Assembly (NCBI RefSeq): GCF_002551815.1
Contig: NZ_NVPR01000032.1
Coordinates: 187,086-239,360, forward strand
Direction of reading: 5' to 3'
Length of the DNA: 52,275 nucleotides
DNA from: Bacillus sp. AFS098217
GTDB lineage: Bacteria; Bacillota; Bacilli; Bacillales; Bacillaceae_G
Below, one piece after another: positions 44,482-52,275 of the stretch. Both the position numbers and the translations under genes were made by a program. Positions within the stretch are counted from its first letter, which is position 1, and each line of letters opens with the position of its first letter. The notes below the pieces were generated by a model. That model worked only from the letters and a program-made list of their open reading frames with translations, searched no databases and was not told the DNA's origin.

Positions 44482-45315
44482 TTATGCAGTTTTTTTCTTT
44501 TTCCATAAGATTGCACCGATTAAAATAAGAACCGCTAGCATAACAATTGTACCACCTGGAGCCAAATCAAGTTGATAAGAAGCAAGCATTCCACCTATTA
44601 CGGAAATTTCACCAAATAAAATGGAAAAGAAAATAGTTTGTTTAAACCCTTTGGCAATGCGGATACTTGCTGCAACTGGTAACGTCATTAGAGATGATAC
44701 AAGAAGAACCCCAACAACACGCATTGATACTGCGATTACTAACGCAACTAAAATAATAAAAATAAAGTGAATCCACTTTGCGCGAAGTCCAGTTGATACA
44801 GCGTATTCCTCATCAAATGATAATAAAAATAGCTCTTTATATAATAAAATAATCGTTGCAACAACTACGATTGCTACAATACCAATAATCATTAAATCCG
44901 TTCTTGTTACAGCACTTACACTACCAAACAAATAACTAAATAAATCTGTATTAAATCCGTTAGCAAGCGAAATGAAGATAACACCAATCCCCATCCCAGC
45001 CGAGAGAATAATCGGAATCGCTAATTCTTGATAATGTTTGTATACAGTTCGTAACTTTTCAATTAACAAAGCTCCACCTATTGAAAAGATCATTCCCATA
45101 TATAATGGATTTAAAAATCCACCTGTAAAAATTGTTTTTTCAAGCAATAAGCTTGCTGCAATCCCTGATAATGTCACATGACTTAATGCCTCCGCAATAA
45201 GTGACAAGCGGCGGATTACAACGAATACACCGATAAGCGGTGCAACAAGTCCTATTAAAATACCAGCGTATAAAGAATTACGTAAAAAATCATATTGTAA
45301 AAAATCCTGTATCAT
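44482..45315 (-). CDS. zinc/metal ABC transporter permease (ZnuB-like)
   Basis: A 277-residue permease of the ABC-3 metal family with eight or nine membrane helices. Family motifs are [20 protein letters not shown] and [17 protein letters not shown]. Co-transcription with Zur points to zinc rather than manganese. It overlaps the ATPase gene by 4 bases. Confidence 0.88.
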   Translation of the reverse strand: MIQDFLQYDFLRNSLYAGILIGLVAPLIGVFVVIRRLSLIAEALSHVTLSGIAASLLLEKTIFTGGFLNPLYMGMIFSIGGALLIEKLRTVYKHYQELAIPIILSAGMGIGVIFISLANGFNTDLFSYLFGSVSAVTRTDLMIIGIVAIVVVATIILLYKELFLLSFDEEYAVSTGLRAKWIHFIFIILVALVIAVSMRVVGVLLVSSLMTLPVAASIRIAKGFKQTIFFSILFGEISVIGGMLASYQLDLAPGGTIVMLAVLILIGAILWKKKKTA

Positions 45316-46085
45316 TGTATCCTCCCGTGATGCTCATGATCATGCTCTAAGCGATGAACATGATGTCCATATAAAATCGACATTTCTGCATCTTCTAGCT
45401 CTCGGAATTTCTCTACATTTCCATGGAAATGTAGATGCTGATTTAAACATGCAACATGCGTCACCTTCTCTGTTACAGCGCCCATATCATGCGTAACAAG
45501 AATCAATGTGATACCTAGTTTTTTATTTAAATCCTCTAGTATTTCATAAAAACTCTCCACGTTCTTTACATCGATTCCAACAGTAGGTTCATCCAAAATA
45601 AGTAATTCTGGGCTACTTACAAGTGCACGTGCAATAAATACACGCTGCTGTTGTCCGCCGGAAAGCTCTCCGATGTTACGATTTTGAAATTCGCCCATGC
45701 CTACATCAGCAATTGCCTTTACTACCTTCTCTTTATCTTCTTTCGTTAAAAAACGAAATAGGCCTTTTTTCGAAACAAGCCCCATTGAAACAACCTCAAA
45801 GACAGTCGCTGGAAAACCAGAGTTAAAACTGTTAGCCTTTTGCGACACATAGCCGATTTTATTCCACTCTTTAAATTTCTTACTATCAATACCAAATAAT
45901 CGGATATTTCCTTTCTTTGGCTTTAAAACACCTAATATACTCTTCAATAAAGTTGATTTTCCAGATCCGTTCGGTCCAACTAAACCTAAAAAAGCTCCTT
46001 TTGGAACTTGCAAATTAATATCTTCTAGCACATTTCGATCTTCATACCGAAATGTCAATCCTTCTATTTCTAATATATTTTTCAT
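45312..46085 (-). CDS. zinc/metal ABC transporter ATPase (ZnuC-like) with His-rich tail
   Basis: A 257-residue ABC ATPase: Walker A GPNGSGKST (about 38-46), Q-loop YVSQKA, signature [15 protein letters not shown], Walker B LLILDEPTVGID and VTHDM. The C-terminus is unusually rich in His (GHHVHRLEHDHEHHG), which suggests metal binding. It leads the operon after the Zur-box candidate. No solute-binding gene (znuA/adcA) is adjacent. Confidence 0.88.
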   Translation of the reverse strand: MKNILEIEGLTFRYEDRNVLEDINLQVPKGAFLGLVGPNGSGKSTLLKSILGVLKPKKGNIRLFGIDSKKFKEWNKIGYVSQKANSFNSGFPATVFEVVSMGLVSKKGLFRFLTKEDKEKVVKAIADVGMGEFQNRNIGELSGGQQQRVFIARALVSSPELLILDEPTVGIDVKNVESFYEILEDLNKKLGITLILVTHDMGAVTEKVTHVACLNQHLHFHGNVEKFRELEDAEMSILYGHHVHRLEHDHEHHGRIQ

Positions 46086-46105
46086 AGCATCTCACCTATT
46101 TTAAT

Positions 46106-46120
46106 TCAGAATGATTCCGA
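46106..46120 (-). promoter_or_regulatory. Zur box candidate
   Basis: TCAGAATGATTCCGA matches the B. subtilis Zur box (TCGTAATNATTACGA) at 11 of 14 fixed positions. It lies between the promoter and the ATPase gene, about 10-25 bases downstream of the expected start of transcription, where a repressor would block elongation. Confidence 0.65.
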
Positions 46121-46135
46121 TTTATTTCTATTTGA

Positions 46136-46164
46136 ATTATAGTATAGCTTATTATAGTTGTAAA
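46136..46164 (-). promoter_or_regulatory. sigma-A promoter of the znuCB-zur operon
   Basis: On the minus strand: TTTACA (46164-46159), a 17-base spacer and TATAAT (46141-46136). Confidence 0.75.
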
Positions 46165-46214
46165 CCAATCTGCCCAAAATACCTTCTTTATTTCAGGCAA
46201 CCTTATTATTATAA

Positions 46215-46246
46215 CAAAAAAGCAGAGAAAATTTCTCTGCTTTTTT
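46215..46246. terminator. yqfU terminator
   Basis: AAAAAAGCAGAGAAA pairs with TTTCTCTGCTTTTTT; it lies after the yqfU stop and is symmetric. Confidence 0.85.
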
Positions 46247-46258
46247 GAACACATATTT

Positions 46259-47137
46259 TTAATGAATTGCTGATTTGAATTTACCACCGTTTGTCTCTTG
46301 TGTACTCATAATTGTAATAAAGGCATTTTCATCAATTTCATGAACAATTGATTTTAACTTTGTTACCTCAAGACGTGTAACAACTGCGTAAATAACTTCT
46401 TTCTCTTTATCCGTATAGCCACCTTTAGCAACAAGCTTTGTTGTTCCACGACCAAGACGGTGTAAAATTGCATTTGATACTTCTTCATATTGATCTGATA
46501 CAATAAGAACTGCTTTCGTTTCATCCAATCCTTGAATAACCGTATCGATCGTTTTGAATGCAATATAGTATGTCATAACAGAATACATCGCCTGTTCAAC
46601 ACCAAATACAAATGCTGCCCAAGCAAAAACGAATAAGTTCACAAACATAACAAATTCACCGACAGAAAACGGTAATTTCTTCGTTAACAAGATTCCCATA
46701 ATCTCTGTTCCATCCAATGAACCCCCGTGACGAATAACAAGGCCTACACCAATCCCTAAAATAAGGCCACCAAAAACAGTTGCTAAAATCGGCTCTGTCG
46801 TAAATGGTTGAATAGAATGTAATGTTGACTCAATAAATGCTAAAGCGACAATCGCAAAAGCAGAAGATAACATGAACGTCTTTCCAATTTGCTTATAACC
46901 GGAATACATAAATGGTATATTGAGGATGACAACTAAAGTAGAAAAACTTAACCACCAAATGTTAGGAGTAAGATAATCTAGTATGAGGGAAATGCCAATA
47001 ATTCCACCATCAATAATTTTATTTGGCATTAAAAATAGTTCAATTGCTACCGCCGCACATGTTGCACCAAAGACAATCATAACTAAACGATACAATAGAT
47101 GAATAATACTTTCTTTTCGATGTTGTTTTTTTTCCAT
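46259..47137 (-). CDS. yqfU: YitT-family membrane protein YqfU (DUF161/DUF2179)
   Basis: A 292-residue protein with five or six membrane helices and a C-terminal cytosolic domain ([20 protein letters not shown]). The [14 protein letters not shown] motif is typical of the YitT family. Function is unknown. Position between the zinc operon and yqfT supports the name. GGAGG precedes the ATG. Confidence 0.85.
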   Translation of the reverse strand: MEKKQHRKESIIHLLYRLVMIVFGATCAAVAIELFLMPNKIIDGGIIGISLILDYLTPNIWWLSFSTLVVILNIPFMYSGYKQIGKTFMLSSAFAIVALAFIESTLHSIQPFTTEPILATVFGGLILGIGVGLVIRHGGSLDGTEIMGILLTKKLPFSVGEFVMFVNLFVFAWAAFVFGVEQAMYSVMTYYIAFKTIDTVIQGLDETKAVLIVSDQYEEVSNAILHRLGRGTTKLVAKGGYTDKEKEVIYAVVTRLEVTKLKSIVHEIDENAFITIMSTQETNGGKFKSAIH

Positions 47138-47287
47138 AAGCCCTCCTTATATGCTTTTTATGTAGTTTTGTTCTTTTATTATAACATATTGTTCTTTTCC
47201 TTATGGAAAAAGCCACTGTTATACGAATATATACAAGCACCATGCACATATATTCCGATATAAGAACGCTTGAAGGAGGACTGCATC

Positions 47288-47542
47288 ATGAATCTCATCA
47301 AACAAATCGTAAATAAAAAATTAAATCATATTTCAACAAAAGAATTATTAAAATATAGTAAAGACTATGAAGTCCCTATTACAACAGAGCAAGCTGATAA
47401 AATTGTGCTCTTAATGAAAGGAAAAAATATTAACATTTACAATAACGATGAAAGACTGGCACTGTTAAAAAAAATCGCAAAAGTAACCTCTCCCGCTACC
47501 GCCCAGCAAGTAAATACATTATTTCAGCAATTATTAAAATAA
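47288..47542 (+). CDS. yqfT: YqfT family protein (DUF2624)
   Basis: An 84-residue, soluble, helical and basic protein that fits DUF2624/YqfT (NKKLNHISTKELLKYSKDYE, then DKIVLLMKGKNINIYN). Function unknown. AAGGAGGA lies 8 bases before the ATG at 47288. Confidence 0.75.
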   Translation: MNLIKQIVNKKLNHISTKELLKYSKDYEVPITTEQADKIVLLMKGKNINIYNNDERLALLKKIAKVTSPATAQQVNTLFQQLLK

Positions 47543-47562
47543 GGAGGGAAATTTCCCTCCTT
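47541..47562 (-). terminator. nfo terminator
   Basis: AAGGAGGGAAA/TTTCCCTCCTT, a perfect palindrome spanning the stop codons of both converging genes; T-rich on the minus side. Confidence 0.7.
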
Positions 47563-48457
47563 ATTGCCCCTTAATCTTCTCAAGAATCCCTTCATCAAAT
47601 GTTCCATTCTTGAGCATTTCAATTTCAAATTTATATGGTGGTTTTTTATCTTTCTTATCTTCACCTACATACGGTGTTTCAAGAATCTTCGGTACATGCT
47701 GTAATTGCGGATGATGTACAATATGATGCAACGCTTTATAACCGATATGACCGAAACCAATATTTTCATGACGGTCTTTACCAGCCCCGCGCACGTTTTT
47801 ACTATCATTAATATGCAATACTTGCAAGCGATCAATCCCAACAATTTTATCAAATTCATTTAATACGCCATCAAAATCATTCACGATGTCATAACCTGCA
47901 TCATGCGTATGGCACGTATCAAAACATACAGATAGTTTTTCGTTATATTTTACACCGTCAATAATCTTTGCAAGTTCTTCAAAACTACGTCCGCACTCTG
48001 TACCTTTTCCAGCCATTGTTTCTAATGCGATATTTACTGTCTGTTCTGGCGTCAACACTTCATTTAAACCTTTAATAATCTGCTCAATACCAGCTTCAGC
48101 TCCTGCCCCAACGTGAGCACCTGGATGAAGTACAATTTGTTTCGCTACTCCTAGGGCTGCTGTTCTTTCAATTTCCATGCGTAGGAAATCGACACCTAAT
48201 TGGAACGTTTCAGGTTTTGTTGTATTACCAACATTAATAATATAAGGCGCATGGACAATAATTTCTTCAATTCCATGCAACTGCATATGTTTTCGTCCTG
48301 CTTCTATATTTAATTCTTCAATTGGTTTTCTTCTTGTATTTTGTGGTGCGCCTGTATAAATCATAAACGTTGTTGCACCATACGAAACAGCCTCTTCACT
48401 TGCTGCTAATAACATCTTCTTACCACTCATTGAAACATGAGATCCAATCTTTAGCAT
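47561..48457 (-). CDS. nfo: endonuclease IV
   Basis: A class II apurinic/apyrimidinic endonuclease of 298 residues that nicks DNA at abasic sites in base excision repair. The TIM-barrel start ([11 protein letters not shown]), [28 protein letters not shown] and [20 protein letters not shown] carry the three-zinc site ligands. YqfS of B. subtilis is the equivalent. Confidence 0.95.
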   Translation of the reverse strand: MLKIGSHVSMSGKKMLLAASEEAVSYGATTFMIYTGAPQNTRRKPIEELNIEAGRKHMQLHGIEEIIVHAPYIINVGNTTKPETFQLGVDFLRMEIERTAALGVAKQIVLHPGAHVGAGAEAGIEQIIKGLNEVLTPEQTVNIALETMAGKGTECGRSFEELAKIIDGVKYNEKLSVCFDTCHTHDAGYDIVNDFDGVLNEFDKIVGIDRLQVLHINDSKNVRGAGKDRHENIGFGHIGYKALHHIVHHPQLQHVPKILETPYVGEDKKDKKPPYKFEIEMLKNGTFDEGILEKIKGQ

Positions 48458-48877
48458 ATAATCACCTCTTCAATATACAATAGCTATAATGATAGCATAA
48501 TTTGTAGAAATATGTAGTGAATTGTTTGTTCAGAAAAGAAGCCACTATGAAAAAAACAAAGAAAAACTTTAATCGGTGAGAATCCTCTTCTCTTCCCTTC
48601 ACTTCTCACTCAATTTGGAAGCCAGAAAGATAGATGGATAAAAAAAAGATAAGTACTCTGTAATATTAAATAAGTTTGAAAGGTGTTGAGCATTGATATG
48701 CCAGCACCTTATATAAGGCTACACATTATATAATTGATATCTTTATTAGTTTGAGACCTCTTCTATGTACAACAAAAAAGAGCGTGACCACACGCTCTTA
48801 AAATGTGTAACATTCTATTTCACTTCTTTTATACCAAAGTATTCTAATGTTTTTGTTGCTTTTGATAAAAATTTCCC
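48458..48877. other. intergenic region between nfo and cshB
   Basis: No gene was found. A bulged hairpin (AGGTGTTGAGCAT with ATGCCAGCACCT, about 48678-48707) has no obvious partner gene. The cshB terminator lies at 48770-48799, about 80 bases after the cshB stop. Confidence 0.5.
48770..48799 (-). terminator. cshB terminator
   Basis: AAGAGCGTG-TGGT-CACGCTCTT followed by TTTT on the minus strand. Confidence 0.8.
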
Positions 48878-50188
48878 TTATCTTTTTTTATTGCTATATT
48901 TTTTCTTCACTTTTTCACGTTCTGTCGCAAGTTTTCTCTTATAATTAGGCTTTACTTTTTTCGGCTTTTTAACCACTTTCGTTGCCATAACATCTAGTTC
49001 ATCATTTGGTTTTTTACGACTTTTACGGCGACGACGCTCACCTAAGTCCGTCCATTCATCCCCACGTAAATCTACATGTTTAAACGTGATATTACGTTGT
49101 TTTTCTAAGTTATCTAGTGCTTCCTCGTTTGCTGGATCATAAATAGTTACTGCAATACCTGAATAGCCAGCACGTGCTGTTCTTCCAACGCGGTGAACGA
49201 AGAAATCTAAATCAGATGGAAGTTCATAGTTAATTACATGGCTAATTCCTTCAATATCGATACCACGTGCCGCTAAGTCCGTCGCAACAATGTATTGGAA
49301 CTCTAAGTCACGAACTTGCTTCATCATTTTTTTACGATCACGCGGAGATAAATCACCATGGATACGCCCAACCTTTAATCCACGCTCTGTTAATCCATTC
49401 GCAACTTCATCTGCCATTTTTTTCGTATTTGTAAAGACAATTGCTAAATATGGCTTAAATTGAAGTAACATATTTTTCACTAATTCAATCTTATTACGAT
49501 GTCTTGAAGGTACAAGATAATGCTCAATATTCCCCGCTGCAACTTGCTTCGGATTAATATGAATATGCTCTGGATTCTCCATATACTTCTTCATAAACGG
49601 TTTTAATTTTTGAGGAATTGTTGCAGAAAAGACCAGCATTTGTAAGTTTTTAGGCATACGTGCTGCAATTTTATCTACATCTTGAATGAACCCCATATCA
49701 AGCATTAAATCCGCTTCATCGACAATAATAGTAGCTGCTTTATGAACAAATAGCGCTTGTTCTTCCACTAAATCTTTAATACGTCCTGGTGTTCCAACAA
49801 CAATATGAGGTTGCTTTTTCAGCTTTTCAATTGAACGTTGTTTGTCAGTACCTCCAATTAGACAACGTGCCGTAATCATTTGCTCTTCTGCACAAAACTT
49901 TGTTAATTTAACAATTTCTTGATAAATTTGTTGTGCTAACTCACGAGTAGGCGCTGTAATGACAAGTTGTACCTCTTCACGGTTTGCATTAATTCTATTT
50001 AAAGTTGGAAGTAAGTATGCATGTGTTTTCCCAGAACCTGTTTGGGACTGTCCAATTACACTCACACCTTTTTTTACGACCGGAAAAATTTTCTTTTGAA
50101 TTTCTGTCGGCTCTGAAAAGCGTAGTTCACGAACTGCATCTATTAAAAATGGCTGAAAATTATACTGTGTAAATGTTTGTAGTGTCAT
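48878..50188 (-). CDS. cshB: DEAD-box RNA helicase CshB
   Basis: An ATP-dependent RNA helicase, 436 residues. The motifs are all there: Q motif (FSEPTEIQKKIFP), AQTGSGKT (about 49-56), PTRELA, TPGRI, DEAD (VDEADLMLD), SAT (VFSATIP), ARGIDIEG and HRVGRTAR. The tail is very basic (RRRKSRKK and following). CshB (YqfR) unwinds structured RNA, notably in the cold. The ATG follows AAGAAGGTG. Confidence 0.94.
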   Translation of the reverse strand: MTLQTFTQYNFQPFLIDAVRELRFSEPTEIQKKIFPVVKKGVSVIGQSQTGSGKTHAYLLPTLNRINANREEVQLVITAPTRELAQQIYQEIVKLTKFCAEEQMITARCLIGGTDKQRSIEKLKKQPHIVVGTPGRIKDLVEEQALFVHKAATIIVDEADLMLDMGFIQDVDKIAARMPKNLQMLVFSATIPQKLKPFMKKYMENPEHIHINPKQVAAGNIEHYLVPSRHRNKIELVKNMLLQFKPYLAIVFTNTKKMADEVANGLTERGLKVGRIHGDLSPRDRKKMMKQVRDLEFQYIVATDLAARGIDIEGISHVINYELPSDLDFFVHRVGRTARAGYSGIAVTIYDPANEEALDNLEKQRNITFKHVDLRGDEWTDLGERRRRKSRKKPNDELDVMATKVVKKPKKVKPNYKRKLATEREKVKKKYSNKKR

Positions 50189-50560
50189 AAGTTACACCTT
50201 CTTTCTAAAATTTCTACTGCGCGCACAAATCAGTCAAGTCTACATTATATCGAAATCTAATAGTAAAATCCATCTTTATATAAATCCATTTTAATTTTTA
50301 AGTCGCTGCGATGCAAAATAAAACATGACCTGCACTCGCTTTCTTCCTTTGTTTTCACCCTAGCATGTGGCAAAAAAAATCCCTGACCGCTTCTATGCAT
50401 GTCCAGATGCTCTCGTTCACCTAAAAAGAAAGGGATTTTCATGTCGATTTCTCAACTTGTATTTATATAGTTTCAGTTTTCACTCCAAAAACTAACCTTC
50501 TTTCTTACCTTTGCATATTGTATGTGTATATACCTAACTGAAGAAAGGAGGATTTCTCTT
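50189..50560 (-). other. cshB upstream region with possible promoter
   Basis: On the minus strand a TATAAT hexamer (50249-50244) lies about 55 bases before the cshB ATG, with a poor -35 hexamer (TGGATT). Further upstream is a terminator-like hairpin listed separately. No convincing gene; a 61-codon open frame here lacks a plausible protein pattern. Confidence 0.45.
50372..50440 (-). terminator. terminator-like structure upstream of cshB
   Basis: On the minus strand AAATCCCT (50438-50431) pairs with AGGGATTT (50384-50377) across a loop of about 46 bases and is followed by T8. No gene ends here, so it may attenuate a longer cshB leader. Confidence 0.4.
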
Positions 50561-51220
50561 ATGTATCCGAAATCCCCTATGCAGCAAATGTATCCAGGGC
50601 AGCAACCATATACACCATACCCAATTCCTCAATTACCACCAATGATGCAAAAAAAGAAAGGATTTCTCTCTAAACTTTTCAAAAAACACGATCCTACTCA
50701 GCCTTTTATGCAAATGGTTCCTCCCTATCGACAAATGGAAGGGCAACCGATCATGCACCAACATCCGCATCACCAACAATACCATCAGTCCTATATACAG
50801 CAGCCACAACAAATGATACCACCTCAACCACAAATGATGAATGAGCCAAACGAAATGCGCGGAGGGGCATCAGTTACACCTAGCGCTAGCAGTGGTATCG
50901 GAAGCTTCTTTTCTAACTTAATTTCCAATCCGACCGGCATGTTAAATAACATTGAAAAAGTTGCACAAGTCGCTCAATCTGTCGGGCCTGTCGTCGAACA
51001 ATATGGTCCCATTGTTCGCAGCATACCGAGCATCGTAAAAATTCTCACCTCTGGAAAAGGTGAGGCTGAAGAATCGAAAGATGAGGTGGAAGTAATCACC
51101 ACCCCATCACCTCCTAAAAAGAAAAAAAGGAAGGAAATTATACTTGATCCCCTTGTTGAAAAAGAATTACCGGAAGAGAATATCCCACATATGGCAACAA
51201 AACCAAAACTATATGTCTAA
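50561..51220 (+). CDS. yqfQ: YqfQ/VrrA-type protein
   Basis: A 219-residue, low-complexity protein. It starts with a Pro/Gln/Met-rich part (MYPKSPMQQMYPGQQPYTPY), then a basic patch (KKKGFLSKLFKK), a His/Gln-rich tract, a helical segment (SGIGSFFSNLISNPTGML) and a charged end. In Bacillus anthracis the equivalent vrrA ORF holds a well-known 12-bp variable repeat in the Gln tract. Here the tract is imperfect (HQHPHHQQYHQSYIQQPQQ). Function unknown. AAAGGAGG precedes the ATG at 50561. Confidence 0.82.
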   Translation: MYPKSPMQQMYPGQQPYTPYPIPQLPPMMQKKKGFLSKLFKKHDPTQPFMQMVPPYRQMEGQPIMHQHPHHQQYHQSYIQQPQQMIPPQPQMMNEPNEMRGGASVTPSASSGIGSFFSNLISNPTGMLNNIEKVAQVAQSVGPVVEQYGPIVRSIPSIVKILTSGKGEAEESKDEVEVITTPSPPKKKKRKEIILDPLVEKELPEENIPHMATKPKLYV

Positions 51221-51227
51221 CAATCCT

Positions 51228-51256
51228 TTGTTTTCTGTGCCCTCCTCCTTTATAAT
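51228..51256 (+). promoter_or_regulatory. sigma-A promoter of ispH
   Basis: TTGTTT (51228-51233), a 17-base spacer and TATAAT (51251-51256), 53 bases before the ispH ATG. Confidence 0.7.
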
Positions 51257-51309
51257 GAAAAAGACTATGTACAAAAGGATCCCTTGTTTAGAAGGAGAGG
51301 ATTACTCAC

Positions 51310-52260
51310 ATGAAGATTGTTAAAATTTCCCCTCGTGGTTATTGCTACGGTGTTGTTGACGCGATGGTTATCGCACGCAATGCCGCACTAGATACGTCAT
51401 TACCGAGACCCATTTATATTTTAGGTATGATTGTTCACAACAAGCATGTAACAGATGCTTTTGAAGAAGATGGAATTATTACATTAGATGGTCCAAGTCG
51501 ATTAGAGATTTTAGACAAAATCGATTCCGGCACTGTTATTTTCACTGCACACGGTGTTTCCCCAGAAGTCAAACAACGTGCAAAAGAAAAAGGGTTAACA
51601 ACAATTGATGCAACATGTCCAGATGTTACAAAAACACATGACCTCATTGAAGCAAAGAAAGCTGAAGGATACCATGTGATTTACATCGGTAAAAAAGGAC
51701 ATCCAGAACCAGAAGGCGCGGTTGGTATCGCACCTGATATCGTTCATCTTATTGAAAAAGCTGATGATTTAGAAACATTGGAAATTCCAACAGAAAAGAT
51801 TTTAGTTACAAATCAAACAACAATGAGTCAATGGGACGTTCAATACCTAATGGAAGACATCCAGAAAAAATTCCCAACAGCTGAATTTCATAAAGAAATT
51901 TGTTTAGCAACACAAGTTCGTCAAGAAGCAGTGGCTAAACAGGCTGATGTTGCTGATTTAACGATTGTTGTTGGCGATCCAAAAAGCAATAACTCAAACC
52001 GCTTAGCTCAAGTATCAGAAGAAATCGCTGGTACAAAGGCATACCGCGTTGCAGATGTAAGCGAGATTCAATTAGAGTGGCTACAAGGCGTTGAAAATGT
52101 TGCTATTACCGCCGGTGCTTCTACACCAACGCCAATTACAAAAGAAGTAATAGCCTTTTTAGAACAGTACGATCCGATGAATCCAGCTACTTGGGAGCGA
52201 AAACGAAACGTACCACTTCAAAAGATTTTGCCGCGTGTAAAAGCAAAAAAACAACAATAA
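51310..52260 (+). CDS. ispH: 4-hydroxy-3-methylbut-2-enyl diphosphate reductase IspH
   Basis: IspH reduces HMBPP to IPP and DMAPP, the last step of the MEP pathway, with a [4Fe-4S] cluster. The 316 residues carry the three cluster cysteines (Cys12 in [14 protein letters not shown] near 97, [10 protein letters not shown] near 197), the substrate His motifs ([17 protein letters not shown]) and [21 protein letters not shown] precedes the ATG. The last bases of the window are the start of a probable terminator. Confidence 0.96.
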   Translation: MKIVKISPRGYCYGVVDAMVIARNAALDTSLPRPIYILGMIVHNKHVTDAFEEDGIITLDGPSRLEILDKIDSGTVIFTAHGVSPEVKQRAKEKGLTTIDATCPDVTKTHDLIEAKKAEGYHVIYIGKKGHPEPEGAVGIAPDIVHLIEKADDLETLEIPTEKILVTNQTTMSQWDVQYLMEDIQKKFPTAEFHKEICLATQVRQEAVAKQADVADLTIVVGDPKSNNSNRLAQVSEEIAGTKAYRVADVSEIQLEWLQGVENVAITAGASTPTPITKEVIAFLEQYDPMNPATWERKRNVPLQKILPRVKAKKQQ

Positions 52261-52275
52261 AAAAATCCGTTGCTA

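Noticed and set aside
50257-50442. 61-codon minus-strand open frame upstream of cshB
   Set aside because: No ribosome binding site of normal strength, no recognisable protein pattern, and the DNA is better explained by the hairpin and promoter elements.

Overview
The window is chromosomal DNA from a low-GC Firmicute, almost certainly the Bacillus cereus group. Gene order follows the Bacillus subtilis yqz/comG, yqg and yqf blocks. Three group-specific traits support the narrower call: a second murG outside the cell-division cluster, a yqfQ gene of the vrrA type, and a perfect PlcR-box match (9380-9395). Nearly every gene has a clear Shine-Dalgarno sequence, and most transcription units end in strong terminators. 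No phage, insertion sequence, CRISPR array or rRNA was seen.

Layout. 1-5028: the end of a plus-strand gene, then yqzE, aroK and the seven-gene competence pseudopilus operon comGA-GG on the minus strand. 5234-7813: a cysteine-rich SufR-like regulator, yqgY and the cystine transporter tcyP on the plus strand. 7904-14698 is the most variable part: an EamA exporter, a decayed small ORF, a chemoreceptor behind a PlcR box, several small unknown genes, and a three-gene operon (deoxyribosyltransferase-like protein, HD phosphohydrolase, acidic protein). 14833-24009: murG2, then a methionine block in which metH-yitJ (minus) and metI-metC (plus) diverge from a shared region with two SAM-I riboswitches. 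24441-31708: an ArsR repressor, a MidA-like methyltransferase, yqgX, yqgW, glcK, yqgQ, yqgN, rpmG and a large sugar-nucleotidyltransferase fusion. 31971-36308: pstS-C-A-B-phoU behind a four-repeat Pho box. 36614-42241: pbpA, yqgE, sodA, a CAU tRNA and yqgB. 42307-52260: yqfZ, ispG, zur with zinc ABC-transporter genes, yqfU, yqfT, nfo, cshB, yqfQ/vrrA and ispH.

How the genes work together. The methionine genes cover homocysteine formation from cysteine (MetI, MetC), methyl-group supply and two ways of methylating homocysteine (YitJ, MetH), with TcyP nearby for cystine import. The pst operon is a phosphate-starvation uptake system. Zur and ZnuCB form a zinc-homeostasis unit with a Zur-box candidate just after the promoter. 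ispG and ispH are the last two iron-sulfur enzymes of the MEP isoprenoid pathway and flank the yqf block.

Most of the window is conserved core genome. The best second looks are the PlcR-box chemoreceptor, the nucleotidyltransferase fusion whose phosphomannomutase domain has lost its catalytic loops, the SufR-like regulator with its operator repeats, the HD/deoxyribosyltransferase operon, the long comGD/comGE overlap, and a terminator-like structure upstream of cshB. All function calls come from reading the sequence and family knowledge; no database search was run.
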